A stretch of 64,000 bases of DNA from contig DEJQ01000026.1 of the NCBI GenBank assembly GCA_002353575.1, forward strand, positions 62,001 to 126,000. The letters run 5' to 3'. The notes under the pieces are model-generated. The model was not told the DNA's origin and searched no databases. It was given only the letters and a program-made list of their open reading frames with translations. Positions 8,204 through 17,900 of the stretch are shown piece after piece; positions within the stretch are counted from its first letter, which is position 1; each line of letters begins with the position of its first letter. The translations under genes and the position numbers were made by a program. The stretch comes from Prevotellaceae bacterium UBA2744. Its GTDB lineage: Bacteria > Bacteroidota > Bacteroidia > Bacteroidales > Bacteroidaceae.

Positions 8204-10054
8204 ATGGCAGAAACATTAGAAGTAAAAGAACTTGCTGAAGTGGCGGTTCGATTTTCGGGCGATTCCGGCGACGGAATGCAACTTGCCGGAAACATTTTCT
8301 CTACAGTTTCAGCTACTGTAGGCAATAGTATCAGTACATTTCCAGACTATCCAGCCGACATCCGTGCCCCGCAAGGCTCCCTTACTGGTGTGTCCGGTTT
8401 TCAGGTACACATTGGTGCCGAGATGGTTTACACCCCAGGTGACAAGTGCGATGTACTTGTAGCGATGAATGCTGCAGCTCTGAAGACACAGTACAAGTAT
8501 GCCAAAAAAGATGCAACAATAATCATCGACACAGACTCATTCCAGGCAGCCGACCTGAAGAAAGCTGCATTCCAGACAAACGACTATCTGGGCGAAATGA
8601 ATATAGACCCAGATCGTGTCATCGCATGTCCTATTACTCAGATGGTAAAGGACTGCCTGGCAGATTCAGGTATGGACGTGAAAGCTATGCTGAAGTGCCG
8701 TAATATGTTTGCACTGGGACTTGTCTGCTGGCTCTTCGACCGCGATTTGGAGATTGCCTTCAACTTCCTCCGTGAAAAATTTGCAAAGAAGCCTGGTGTG
8801 GCAGACGCCAATATCAAGGTCATACAGGCAGGTTACGACTACGGACACAACACCCACAGCAGCGCCAACAACGTAAGACGTATCGAGACAAAGCACAAGG
8901 TACCTGGAAGATACATGGACATTACAGGAAACAAAGCTACAGCATACGGATTTATAGCCGCAGCAGAAAAAGCCGGACTGAAACTATACCTCGGTTCATA
9001 CCCTATCACCCCAGCTACAGACGTACTCCACGAACTGTCAAAGCACAAGTCACTTGGTGTGACCACTGTACAGTGTGAAGACGAAATTGCAGGATGTGCA
9101 AGTGCCTTAGGCGCTTCGTTTGCAGGAGCACTGGGAGTTACGTCCACTTCTGGTCCTGGTATTTGTCTGAAATCTGAAGCCATGAACCTTGCAGTCATCA
9201 TGGAATTGCCAATCGTGGTTCTTGACGTACAGCGTGGCGGTCCTGCCACAGGTCTTCCCACGAAGTCGGAACAGACCGACCTGCTGCAAGCTCTCTTTGG
9301 ACGTAACGGTGAAAGCCCTATGCCTGTAATAGCAGCCACTTCGCCAACCGACTGCTTTGATGCAGCTTACAATGCCTGCAAGATGGCACTTGAGCACATG
9401 ACCCCAGTCATTCTGATGACCGATGCCTACGTTGCCAACGGTTCAGCAGCATTCAAACTGCCAAACCTTGCAGAATACCCTGCTATCAACCCACCATACG
9501 TGCCAGAGGAACTCAAAGGCACTTGGACTCCATACATGCGAAACGAGGAAACGGGAGTTCGCTATTGGGCTGTGCCTGGACGCGAAGGTTTCCAGCACAT
9601 TCTTGGCGGACTGGAGAAGGATAACAAAACAGGTGCAATCTCTACAGACCCGGAGAACCACAATCTTATGACACATCTGCGTCAGGAGAAGATTGACAAG
9701 ATACAGGTTCCCGACCTTGATGTTCTCGGCGACAAGGACGATGCCGAACTGCTTATCGTAGGATTTGGAGGTACATACGGACACCTGCACGCCGCAATGG
9801 ATGAACTGAGAGCTAAAGGGAAGAAAGTTGCCTTGGCACACTTCAAATACATCAATCCACTGCCGGCAAACACAGCAGCCGTTCTTGGAAAATACAAGAA
9901 AGTTGTTGTCGCAGAACAGAACATGGGCCAGCTGGCTGCATGGTTACGCATGAAGGTCGATAACTTCACTCCATATAAGTTCAACCAGGTAAAAGGACAG
10001 CCATTCGTCGTGAACGAACTGGTAGAAGCCTTTACCGAAATACTTAACAAATAA
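8204..10054 (+). CDS. korA: 2-oxoacid:ferredoxin oxidoreductase subunit alpha (fused gamma-alpha)
   Basis: The product has 616 residues. The N-terminal gamma-type domain (about 12-200) carries VRFSGDSGDGMQLAG. The alpha domain (from about 225) carries GSYPITPATDVLHEL and the QCEDEIAGCASALGASFAG segment that contributes to the thiamine diphosphate site. With KorB it decarboxylates 2-oxoglutarate (or a related 2-oxoacid) to the acyl-CoA, or the reverse, passing electrons to ferredoxin in the cytoplasm. No 4Fe-4S delta subunit is adjacent, which is typical of this two-subunit form. korB follows after 18 bp under the same promoter. Confidence 0.95.
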   Translation: MAETLEVKELAEVAVRFSGDSGDGMQLAGNIFSTVSATVGNSISTFPDYPADIRAPQGSLTGVSGFQVHIGAEMVYTPGDKCDVLVAMNAAALKTQYKYAKKDATIIIDTDSFQAADLKKAAFQTNDYLGEMNIDPDRVIACPITQMVKDCLADSGMDVKAMLKCRNMFALGLVCWLFDRDLEIAFNFLREKFAKKPGVADANIKVIQAGYDYGHNTHSSANNVRRIETKHKVPGRYMDITGNKATAYGFIAAAEKAGLKLYLGSYPITPATDVLHELSKHKSLGVTTVQCEDEIAGCASALGASFAGALGVTSTSGPGICLKSEAMNLAVIMELPIVVLDVQRGGPATGLPTKSEQTDLLQALFGRNGESPMPVIAATSPTDCFDAAYNACKMALEHMTPVILMTDAYVANGSAAFKLPNLAEYPAINPPYVPEELKGTWTPYMRNEETGVRYWAVPGREGFQHILGGLEKDNKTGAISTDPENHNLMTHLRQEKIDKIQVPDLDVLGDKDDAELLIVGFGGTYGHLHAAMDELRAKGKKVALAHFKYINPLPANTAAVLGKYKKVVVAEQNMGQLAAWLRMKVDNFTPYKFNQVKGQPFVVNELVEAFTEILNK

Positions 10055-10072
10055 AAGAAAGGACACAACATT

Positions 10073-11077
10073 ATGGCATATACAGCACAAGATTTCAAGA
10101 AAGGACAGCCAAGATGGTGTCCTGGTTGTGGCGACCACTTCTTTTTGGCAAGTCTCCACAAGGCAATGGCAGAAATTGGAGTTGACCCATGGAACATTGC
10201 CGTCATTTCGGGTATCGGATGCAGCAGCCGCCTGCCCCACTACATGGCCACCTACGGCATGAACACCATCCACGGTCGTGCAGCAGCAATCGCTACTGGA
10301 GCGAAGGTCGTAAACCCCTCTCTTTCAGTATGGCAAATAAGTGGCGACGGTGATGGACTGGCTATCGGCGGCAACCATTTCATACATGCGAATCGACGCA
10401 ATATCAATCTCAACATGATACTGCTCAACAATCGTATCTATGGTCTGACCAAGGGACAATACTCACCAACCAGCCCACGCGGATTCGTCAGCAAGTCCAG
10501 TCCTTACGGAACAGTTGAAGACCCATTCCGTCCTGCTGAACTCTGTTTTGGTGCCCGCGGACACTTCTTTGCCCGTGCAGTTGCAACCGATGCACAGGGA
10601 ACAATCGACATCCTCAAGGCTGCTCACCAGCATAAAGGTGCTGCAGTGTGCGAGATTCTGCAGAATTGTGTAATCTTCAACGACGGAACACACGAATCTG
10701 TTTATTCAAAGGAGGGCCGTGCAAAGAATGCTATCTATGTTCAACACGGCAAGCCACTGATTTTCGGCGAGAACTCCGAATACGGACTCGTACAGGAAGG
10801 TTTCGGCCTGAAGGTAGTAAAGATTGGAGAGAACGGTATCACAGAGAAAGACATCCTCGTTCACGATGCACACTGTCAGGACAATACCTTGCAACTTAAG
10901 CTCGCCCTCATGGGTAACGGTGACGGATTCCCAGTTGCACTCGGTGTCATACGCGACGTAGATGCTCCTACTTACGATGACAGCGTAACAACACAAATCG
11001 AAGAAATATCTTCAAAGAAAAAGTACCACAACTTCGCAGAACTGCTCGAAACTAATGACATCTGGGAGGTGAAATAA
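10073..11077 (+). CDS. korB: 2-oxoacid:ferredoxin oxidoreductase subunit beta
   Basis: The product has 334 residues. WCPGCGDHFFLASL near residue 16 supplies two of the 4Fe-4S cysteines and GIGCSSRLPHY the next. GDGDGLAIGGNHFIHANRRN is the TPP/Mg motif, and NNRIYGLTKGQYSPTS is the diagnostic loop of 2-oxoacid:ferredoxin oxidoreductase beta chains. It is the catalytic, cofactor-binding partner of KorA. 2-oxoglutarate is the likely substrate from the two-gene layout, but pyruvate or a branched 2-oxoacid cannot be excluded. Confidence 0.95.
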   Translation: MAYTAQDFKKGQPRWCPGCGDHFFLASLHKAMAEIGVDPWNIAVISGIGCSSRLPHYMATYGMNTIHGRAAAIATGAKVVNPSLSVWQISGDGDGLAIGGNHFIHANRRNINLNMILLNNRIYGLTKGQYSPTSPRGFVSKSSPYGTVEDPFRPAELCFGARGHFFARAVATDAQGTIDILKAAHQHKGAAVCEILQNCVIFNDGTHESVYSKEGRAKNAIYVQHGKPLIFGENSEYGLVQEGFGLKVVKIGENGITEKDILVHDAHCQDNTLQLKLALMGNGDGFPVALGVIRDVDAPTYDDSVTTQIEEISSKKKYHNFAELLETNDIWEVK

Positions 11078-11100
11078 CCATTCCCACATAAATACATCTC

Positions 11101-11133
11101 AAGTCTCTGTCATGCCAACGACAGAGACTTTTT
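11101..11133 (+). terminator. Strong terminator after korAB
   Basis: An 11-bp perfect stem (AAGTCTCTGTC at 11101-11111 with GACAGAGACTT at 11120-11130) with an 8-nt loop runs directly into a T-run. Confidence 0.9.
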
Positions 11134-11219
11134 CTATCTTAGTTTGAACAAAAAGCACAAAAACTATATAATTTTCTTTAAAAAACGAGGTTTTAGCAGG
11201 TTAAGCAAAAAAATGTTCG

Positions 11220-11227
11220 TATTTTTG
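11220..11227 (+). promoter_or_regulatory. -7 promoter element for the DUF6242 gene
   Basis: TATTTTTG followed by C lies about 73 bp before the ATG. No other -7-like element is seen before bamA, so this promoter may also drive part of the envelope cluster downstream. Confidence 0.5.
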
Positions 11228-11300
11228 CACGCTTATTGCTTATTGCAAAGCAACAAAATACTATACAAATTCGTTTGTTTCATAAACAACGCACATTCGA

Positions 11301-12683
11301 ATGACTTCAAAGACTCTAAGATCAATATTCGCAGTTTTAGGAATTCTTTTATTGGTATCTTGCGTAAAAAGCAAAGATACCGAAAGCAGTCCTTATTGTG
11401 CCATAACATCATTTGGTGTAAACAACATTGTCAGTAACGTGTCATACACCACAAGCTCAGGAACAACAACCACCGTCAAACAAACCATTGCCGGCAGCAG
11501 CATTCTATTCGAAATCGACCAAAAAGCAGGTCTTATCAGCACAATCAAGTTTCTGCCCAATTGGGTTAACCTCACAAAGGTTGTGCCGACCTTCACATGT
11601 CATGGCATTCTCCAATACAAAAATGGAGACAATTACATCAACATAACTTCCGGCAAGGACTCTTTGGATTTTACAGAGGCTCGTACCTTCCGTTGCCTTT
11701 CTGCCGACGGACTCTATTCCAAAAGCTATCGCGTTTCAATTTTAAAGAACACAGAAGCCACCGATACCATAATCTGGGAGAGCGTTGTAAGCAATCTGGA
11801 ATTGGAAGACAACAAACACAGACCTCTTGTTTTAAGTGCATCATACAAGGACAAGGAAAACAGCGACTCTTTAGTGCGCAGAATCCTCGTTTTCTCAAAG
11901 AACGATTCAGGTAAGCCACAAGTGACCAGTTCAACTGACCGCAGTGAGGCAACCACATGGACAGACCCTGTGGAACTCACAGGTGCAGAAGGAACCATTG
12001 ACCCATATTCCGTCATGATACACCAAGATGAGCTGTTTGCCATCGACGACAAGGGAATCCTGTATAAATCAACCGAAAAAGACAAAGGAATTATATGGAC
12101 AAAGGTTGTCGGCAATGGTCTGGAACGACTTTTGGCAAGCGATGATTATTACCTATATGCATTAAAAGGCAATAAAATCATAGCAACAGACAACTTCAGT
12201 GACTGGAAGGAATGTGGCGATGAGGATATCGACATGCTACCAACCCGCTGTCTATACAGTTTCTATCGTCAATCATATAACAACACAAAGGTCAACATTG
12301 CAATGATGGGCGGCTTGAATAATGACAATACAGACAACGGAGTTACATGGTATAAGGTTACAGACACTCAAGACGATGAGGTTGATCCCTGGCAATATAT
12401 CGACGTAAGCAGCGAAACAAAAATCGGTTGTCCATACTTGCAGGAGTTAAGCACAGTAATGTACAACGACAACCTGTACACAATGGGTCGCACATTCACA
12501 GATAAATTCCCGGGTATGTACCGTTCCGAGGACAACGGAATTTCATGGACACTGCAAACCAAAATGTGGCGTCTGCCTGCAGCACTTGAGGCAGGCAATG
12601 GTGCAGCAAGCATGGTACTCATAGACAACACCTTCTACGTCATGCAAGTTGGTGGGAAAATATGGAAAGGCACCATAAAGTGA
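11301..12683 (+). CDS. DUF6242-like lipoprotein with beta-propeller architecture
   Basis: The product has 460 residues. The lipobox LLVSC puts the acylated Cys at residue 21. An N-terminal Ig-like portion is followed by repeated segments (FAIDDKGILYKSTEKD, GITWYKVTDT, MYRSEDNGISWTLQ, FYVMQVGGKIWKG) of the kind found in beta-propellers such as sialidase/BNR-type folds, without the Asp-box catalytic residues. This fits DUF6242 proteins of Bacteroidales. It is presumably anchored in the outer or inner membrane on the periplasmic or surface side. Function is unknown. It precedes the BamA cluster in the same direction with a 60-bp gap. Confidence 0.75.
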   Translation: MTSKTLRSIFAVLGILLLVSCVKSKDTESSPYCAITSFGVNNIVSNVSYTTSSGTTTTVKQTIAGSSILFEIDQKAGLISTIKFLPNWVNLTKVVPTFTCHGILQYKNGDNYINITSGKDSLDFTEARTFRCLSADGLYSKSYRVSILKNTEATDTIIWESVVSNLELEDNKHRPLVLSASYKDKENSDSLVRRILVFSKNDSGKPQVTSSTDRSEATTWTDPVELTGAEGTIDPYSVMIHQDELFAIDDKGILYKSTEKDKGIIWTKVVGNGLERLLASDDYYLYALKGNKIIATDNFSDWKECGDEDIDMLPTRCLYSFYRQSYNNTKVNIAMMGGLNNDNTDNGVTWYKVTDTQDDEVDPWQYIDVSSETKIGCPYLQELSTVMYNDNLYTMGRTFTDKFPGMYRSEDNGISWTLQTKMWRLPAALEAGNGAASMVLIDNTFYVMQVGGKIWKGTIK

Positions 12684-12743
12684 TGCAGGCACAAGTCCCA
12701 ATGGAATCCCTAATCCGACAGTCAAAATAAAGGTATAACCGCG

Positions 12744-13400
12744 ATGAAAAGAATTCTGCTAATATTATCCATCATAACATCCCTGCCTGTCTGTGCACAA
12801 ACAGAGATCGAGTATGCCTGGGAAGCTGGCGGAATGATTGGAACAAGCACCTATCTGGGTGATGCCGGATCTACGGGACTGTTCAAAAACATAAACCTTG
12901 GCGGCGGAGCAATGGCCCGCTACAACATAAATCCCCGCATGGCTCTGAAATTCAATCTCGGAATCGGAGGTATTTCAGGCGACGCATCGGGCGACGCCCT
13001 TCCTGACGGATACGACCGTTCAAACCTGAAATTCAAGAAGTCGGTAGTCGATTTCGGAGGCCAATACGAACTTCATTTCTGGGCTTACGGTACAGGAAAC
13101 AGCTACAAGAACACCCACCGACTGGTACCCTACCTGCAGATAGGACTTGGTGCGACAGTGGCAAACAAAACATTCTCGCTGAACATACCAATAGGATTCG
13201 GCATAAAATACAAAGTAGCCCCAAGGCTGAATATCGGACTCGACTGGACAGTAAGAATGTCGATGACAGACAAGATAGACGGGATTGAAGACCCATTCAG
13301 AATAAAAAGCGGATTCATGAAGAATAAAGATACCTACTGCTGGACAATGCTTTACGTATCCTACGACTTCGCTCCCAAACTACGTAAATGTAACAACTGA
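12744..13400 (+). CDS. DUF6089 family outer-membrane beta-barrel protein
   Basis: The product has 218 residues. A signal peptide is cut after VCAQ, and then alternating beta strands with glycine/aromatic patterns (GGMIGTSTYLGDAG, GGGAMARYNINPRMALKFNLG, VPYLQIGLGATVANKTF, TMLYVSYDFAPKL) indicate a small 8-strand barrel. This family commonly sits immediately upstream of uppS-bamA in Bacteroidales, which suggests a role linked to outer-membrane assembly, though none is proven. No separate promoter is visible. Confidence 0.8.
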   Translation: MKRILLILSIITSLPVCAQTEIEYAWEAGGMIGTSTYLGDAGSTGLFKNINLGGGAMARYNINPRMALKFNLGIGGISGDASGDALPDGYDRSNLKFKKSVVDFGGQYELHFWAYGTGNSYKNTHRLVPYLQIGLGATVANKTFSLNIPIGFGIKYKVAPRLNIGLDWTVRMSMTDKIDGIEDPFRIKSGFMKNKDTYCWTMLYVSYDFAPKLRKCNN

Positions 13401-13417
13401 TAATAAACTCAACCAAG

Positions 13418-14158
13418 ATGTACAAGGAAAAAATAGACATGAGCAGATTACCTAAGCACATTGCGTTCATCATGGACGGCAATGGTAGGTGGGCACAGGC
13501 TCGTGGACAACAGCGAAGTTTCGGTCATACAGCAGGAGCAGACACTCTGCACGCCGTTGTAAGATGCGCAAAGAATCTGGGTATTCCCTACGTCACGTTC
13601 TATGCATTTTCCACCGAAAACTGGAACCGTCCTAAAGAAGAGGTGAATGCCTTGCTGAAACTTATGGTGAAGCACTTGGAAGAAGAGTTGTTCATGAAGG
13701 ATAATGTGCGATTCCGTCTTATAGGAGACATCGAACGTTTGCCACAAGATATGCTCGACTCATGCAACCACCTGATGGAATGTACAAAAAACAACACTGC
13801 TATTACAATGGTTGTTGCATTCAGCTATTCCACTCATTGGGAGATGGAACAGGCTGTAAAGCAGATAGCTCAAGAAGTAAAAGACGGCAAGCTGGACGTG
13901 GAAGACATCACAGACAAGACCATCGATGAGCATATGGCCACTAACTTCATGCCAGACCCCGAACTGCTTATACGAACCGGAGGCGAACAGCGTCTGAGCA
14001 ACTTCCTTCTGTGGCAGACAGCTTATTCAGAACTATACTTCACAGATACATATTGGCCCGATTTCGACGATGAATGCCTCTACAAGGCTATCGTAGATTA
14101 CCAGGGACGCCAAAGGCGCTTTGGAAAAACCGGAGAACAAGTGGCTGAAGAGAAATAA
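13418..14158 (+). CDS. uppS: Isoprenyl transferase (undecaprenyl diphosphate synthase type)
   Basis: The product has 246 residues. HIAFIMDGNGRWA contains the catalytic Asp (D20), FYAFSTENWNRP is the conserved allylic-substrate region, and DPELLIRTGGEQRLSNFLLWQTAYSEL is the C-terminal signature. It condenses isopentenyl diphosphate onto farnesyl diphosphate to give the C55 carrier lipid for peptidoglycan and O-antigen synthesis, acting at the cytoplasmic face. It is tightly placed between the DUF6089 gene and bamA (5 bp), in an envelope-biogenesis operon. Confidence 0.96.
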   Translation: MYKEKIDMSRLPKHIAFIMDGNGRWAQARGQQRSFGHTAGADTLHAVVRCAKNLGIPYVTFYAFSTENWNRPKEEVNALLKLMVKHLEEELFMKDNVRFRLIGDIERLPQDMLDSCNHLMECTKNNTAITMVVAFSYSTHWEMEQAVKQIAQEVKDGKLDVEDITDKTIDEHMATNFMPDPELLIRTGGEQRLSNFLLWQTAYSELYFTDTYWPDFDDECLYKAIVDYQGRQRRFGKTGEQVAEEK

Positions 14159-14163
14159 AAGCG

Positions 14164-16806
14164 ATGAGAAATCTAAACAACATAACAAGACAGCTTATAA
14201 TTCTGACGACGATGCTTGTCGTTGTCCTGCCACTCAAGGCTCAGGACAACGTACAGAGCAAGCCGACTGTGGTTTACGGTCAAAACCGCAAGCTGGAGAT
14301 AGGCGGCATCAAGGTTGACGGCGTGAAGAATTATGATGACAATATTCTTATAGGACTTTCAGGTCTGAACGTCGGAGAAACCATCTCATTCCCAGGCGAT
14401 GAGATTACTGATGCCGTGAAACGATATTGGAAGCACGGCTTGTTTTCCAACGTGAAAATTGAAGCCGACAGCATTGTGGGTAACAAAATATATCTGAAGA
14501 TTACCCTCGCCACTCGTCCGCGTGTTTCTCAGGTAAATATTTGGGGCGTAAAGAAAGGCGAGCAGAAAGATCTCATGGAGAAGATGGGTATAGCAAAGGG
14601 CAACCAGCTGACTCCTAACATGATCGACAAGGCAAGGATAGTCATAAAGAACTACTTTGCAGAGAAAGGATTCAGAAATGCTACTACAGAAATAATCCAA
14701 AGAGACGACCCTGCACACCCCGACATGATTATGGTCGATGTGAATATCGACAAAAAGCAGAAGGTAAAGGTGCGTAAGATTTATATCACAGGCAACAACC
14801 ACATCAAGACCAAAAAGTTCCACGGAAACTTCTTCTCAGGCGGTCTTTTGAAAAAGACCAACGAAAAGGGATTCAAGAGTCTGTTCAAGGCAAAGAAATT
14901 CATCGAAGAACGCTATGCCGAGGACAAGGAACGCGTGATTGAGAAATATAACGAACTCGGTTTCCGCGATGCTGCCATCGTAAAGGACAGCATCGTAGAT
15001 AACGGTGACAACACGGTTGACATCTATCTTGGCATCGAAGAAGGCGACCGCTACTATGTCCGCGACATCAAATGGGTAGGAAACACAGTATATACCACCG
15101 AAGCACTCAACCGGGTGCTCAAGATGAAGCGCGGAGACGTGTATAATCAGAAACACATCGACAAGAGACTTTCGAAAGACGAAGATGCCGTAGCCAACTA
15201 CTACTACAACGAGGGTTACGTATTCAATCAAGTCGTACCTGTAGAAGTAGATGTAGATGGCGACTCCATCGATCTTGAGATACGAATCACCGAGGGTGTT
15301 CAGGCAACCATAAACAAGATTAAGATTTATGGTAACACGCGTGTTTATGAAGAAGTAATACGTCGTGAGCTGAAACTGAAGCCGGGCGATCTCTTCTCTA
15401 TGGATGCCTTCAAGATGTCATATCAGGAAATCGGTCAGATGGGACATTTCGATCCCGAAGCCATCGACTTCAAACCGGTCCCAGACCCTCTGAACGGTAC
15501 CGTTGACATGAACCTTGGTTTGACGCCGAAGGCAAGTGACCAGATAGAGTTCTCACTTGGTTGGGGACAGACTGGTGTCATCGGTAAGTTAGGACTTAAG
15601 TTCACAAACTTCTCTATGCGCAACCTGTTCCATCGCAACGGACTCCGTCGTGGTATAATGCCACAGGGAGATGCACAAACCCTGGAACTCTCAGGATCTA
15701 CCAACGGACGCTACTATCAGTCATACAGCATCTCGTTCCGCGACAACTGGTTTGGACGCAAACGTCCTAACTCGTTCTCTGTCAGTGCATTCTTCTCCCG
15801 TCAGACTGACGTTAGCAGTGCCTATTACAACTCCAGCTACTACAATAACTACTACTCAGCCCTCTACGGTTACGGAAACTACAACTCAAGCTACTACAAC
15901 AACTATTCCAGCTACTACGATCCAGACAAGTACATCATGCTGCTCGGTTTCTCAGTCGGTTGGGGTAAACGTCTCAGCTGGCCTGACAACAACTTCAGTT
16001 TCCAGGCATCACTCGGATATACACGTTATATGTTGAAGGATTGGGAATACTTCCTCATCACTGACGGTAACTGTAACAACATCAACCTCTCGCTCTCCCT
16101 GTCGCGCATAAGCATCGACAACCAGATATTCCCGCGCCGCGGTTCTCAGATCTCCCTGACTGGAACTTTCACCCCGCCATACTCTCTGTGGGATGGAGTG
16201 AACTACGCAAATCTGGCAAAGAATCGTTCGGATGCCAATTACATGAGCGACATGCAGAAGAAGTTCAAATGGATCGAGTATCACAAGTGGTCGTTCAAGT
16301 CACGTTTCTACACCCCTCTGTCAAGTGCACAGAAATGCTTTGTACTGATGACACGTTTCGACTGCGGATTCCTTGGCAGTTACAGCAAACACAAGAAATC
16401 ACCATTCGAGACCTTCTACATGGGTGGTGACGGAATGTCAGGCTACTCATACAACTACTACACGGAGACAATCGGACTTCGAGGTTACGACAACGGAAGT
16501 CTCACCCCATACGGATATGAAGGTTATGCATACTCACGTATGACACTCGAACTCCGCTACCCTGTAATGCTGCAGGGAAGTACCAACATCTACGTACTTG
16601 GATTTGCCGAGGGCGGTAACGCATGGACTGACGTAAGAAAGTTCAATCCGTTCGACCTGAAACGTTCTGCCGGTGTAGGTGTGCGTATCTTCCTCCCGAT
16701 GATCGGACTTCTGGGTATAGACTGGGCATACGGATTCGACAAGGTATTCGGCTCCAAGAACTACTCCGGCAGCCAATTCCACTTTATCCTCGGACAAGAA
16801 TTCTAA
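14164..16806 (+). CDS. bamA: BamA outer-membrane protein assembly factor
   Basis: The product has 880 residues, somewhat longer than in proteobacteria. A signal peptide is cut near LKAQD. About five POTRA domains span residues 38-460, with the KIKIYGNTRVYEEVIRRELKLKPGD-type segment being the clearest. The C-terminal 16-strand barrel carries IRGY-like GLRGYDNGS (lid-lock motif) and ends in FHFILGQEF, a beta-signal with terminal Phe. It inserts outer-membrane proteins. An unusual Tyr/Asn/Ser-rich stretch at residues 553-590 repeats NSSYYNNY and probably sits in an extracellular loop. Followed by three ompH/skp chaperone genes. Confidence 0.95.
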   Translation: MRNLNNITRQLIILTTMLVVVLPLKAQDNVQSKPTVVYGQNRKLEIGGIKVDGVKNYDDNILIGLSGLNVGETISFPGDEITDAVKRYWKHGLFSNVKIEADSIVGNKIYLKITLATRPRVSQVNIWGVKKGEQKDLMEKMGIAKGNQLTPNMIDKARIVIKNYFAEKGFRNATTEIIQRDDPAHPDMIMVDVNIDKKQKVKVRKIYITGNNHIKTKKFHGNFFSGGLLKKTNEKGFKSLFKAKKFIEERYAEDKERVIEKYNELGFRDAAIVKDSIVDNGDNTVDIYLGIEEGDRYYVRDIKWVGNTVYTTEALNRVLKMKRGDVYNQKHIDKRLSKDEDAVANYYYNEGYVFNQVVPVEVDVDGDSIDLEIRITEGVQATINKIKIYGNTRVYEEVIRRELKLKPGDLFSMDAFKMSYQEIGQMGHFDPEAIDFKPVPDPLNGTVDMNLGLTPKASDQIEFSLGWGQTGVIGKLGLKFTNFSMRNLFHRNGLRRGIMPQGDAQTLELSGSTNGRYYQSYSISFRDNWFGRKRPNSFSVSAFFSRQTDVSSAYYNSSYYNNYYSALYGYGNYNSSYYNNYSSYYDPDKYIMLLGFSVGWGKRLSWPDNNFSFQASLGYTRYMLKDWEYFLITDGNCNNINLSLSLSRISIDNQIFPRRGSQISLTGTFTPPYSLWDGVNYANLAKNRSDANYMSDMQKKFKWIEYHKWSFKSRFYTPLSSAQKCFVLMTRFDCGFLGSYSKHKKSPFETFYMGGDGMSGYSYNYYTETIGLRGYDNGSLTPYGYEGYAYSRMTLELRYPVMLQGSTNIYVLGFAEGGNAWTDVRKFNPFDLKRSAGVGVRIFLPMIGLLGIDWAYGFDKVFGSKNYSGSQFHFILGQEF

Positions 16807-16829
16807 CAATATATATAACCTAATTCAGT

Positions 16830-17345
16830 ATGAAAAGAACATTATTTACGATAGCTCTTGCCCTGGTGGGGCTTCTATCAGTTCACGCACAGAAATTTGC
16901 ACTTGTTGACATGGAATATATACTGAAGAACGTACCAGCATATGAACGTGCCAATGAACAGCTGAACCAAGTAAGCAAGAAATGGGAAGGCGAGGTGCAG
17001 GCACTCCTCAACGAAGTCGAAACTCTCTATCGCAAATACCAGTCAGAATCTGTTTTCCTCTCTGACACGCAGAAGACAAAAGCAGAGGAGGCAATCGTAG
17101 CTAAGGAGAAAGAGGCAAGCGAACTGAAGAAGAAATATTTCGGAGCTGAGGGTGAACTCTTCAAGAAGCGTCAAAGTCTCATGTCGCCTATTCAGGACGA
17201 GATCTATAGCGCTGTGAAGACCATCTGCGAGAAGAGGGGCTACCAGTTGATACTCGACCGTGCATCCGGCGGCAGCATCATCTATGCCTCTCCGAAGATT
17301 GACATCAGCGACGAGATACTCCAGAGTCTTGGCTACAGCCACTGA
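16830..17345 (+). CDS. OmpH/Skp-family periplasmic chaperone, copy 1
   Basis: The product has 171 residues. A signal peptide ends at VHAQK. Typical Skp start FALVDMEYILKNVPAY is followed by a long charged helical segment (about 45-130) predicted as the coiled-coil tentacle, then the C-terminal strand region (YQLILDRASGGSIIYASP). Skp trimers hold unfolded outer-membrane proteins on the way to BamA. First of three adjacent paralogues that are clearly diverged from one another. Confidence 0.9.
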   Translation: MKRTLFTIALALVGLLSVHAQKFALVDMEYILKNVPAYERANEQLNQVSKKWEGEVQALLNEVETLYRKYQSESVFLSDTQKTKAEEAIVAKEKEASELKKKYFGAEGELFKKRQSLMSPIQDEIYSAVKTICEKRGYQLILDRASGGSIIYASPKIDISDEILQSLGYSH

Positions 17346-17398
17346 TTTGAGAAGACAGAATTTTATTAATCATATTATTATTACCAAAATCAAGAACA

Positions 17399-17896
17399 AT
17401 GAAGAAAATTATCATCGCAGCACTGTTGGTATTGCCAATGAGTGTTTTCGCACAGAAATTTGCACACGTAAACTCAACCGATATCGTTCAGGCAATGCCT
17501 GAATATACTACTGCCCAGACAGAGATTCAGAATCTGGCAAAGCAGTACGAAGATGAGCTAAAGAAGATGCAGACAGAACTTCAGACCAAGGCTGAGGACT
17601 ACCAGAAGAACCAGGCCACACTGCCCGATGCTGTGAAGCAGCGCCGCGAACAGGAACTTCAGGAACTCAACCAGCGTCTTGAGCAGTACTATCAGACCTC
17701 ACAGCAGTCAATACAGCAGGCTCAGGCTCAGAAGATGCAGGCTATCCAGCAGAAGATCGTAGCTGTCATCAAGGAACTCGGTGTTGCCGGCGGTTACGTA
17801 TATGTAATGGATACTTCCAGCGGCATTCCGTTTATCAGCGAGACTCTCTCAACCGACATCACCAGTCAGGTGAAGGCAAAACTCGGAATAAAGTAA
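17399..17896 (+). CDS. OmpH/Skp-family periplasmic chaperone, copy 2
   Basis: The product has 165 residues. A signal peptide ends at SVFAQK, then FAHVNSTDIVQAMPEYTTAQ, the family opening. The central helix is very rich in Gln and Glu (QQSIQQAQAQKMQAIQQK) and should form the coiled-coil arms. The C-terminus ends VKAKLGIK. It lies 53 bp after copy 1 and 4 bp before copy 3. The high Gln content differs from its neighbours and may reflect a different client set; that is speculation. Confidence 0.9.
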   Translation: MKKIIIAALLVLPMSVFAQKFAHVNSTDIVQAMPEYTTAQTEIQNLAKQYEDELKKMQTELQTKAEDYQKNQATLPDAVKQRREQELQELNQRLEQYYQTSQQSIQQAQAQKMQAIQQKIVAVIKELGVAGGYVYVMDTSSGIPFISETLSTDITSQVKAKLGIK

Positions 17897-17900
17897 ACAA

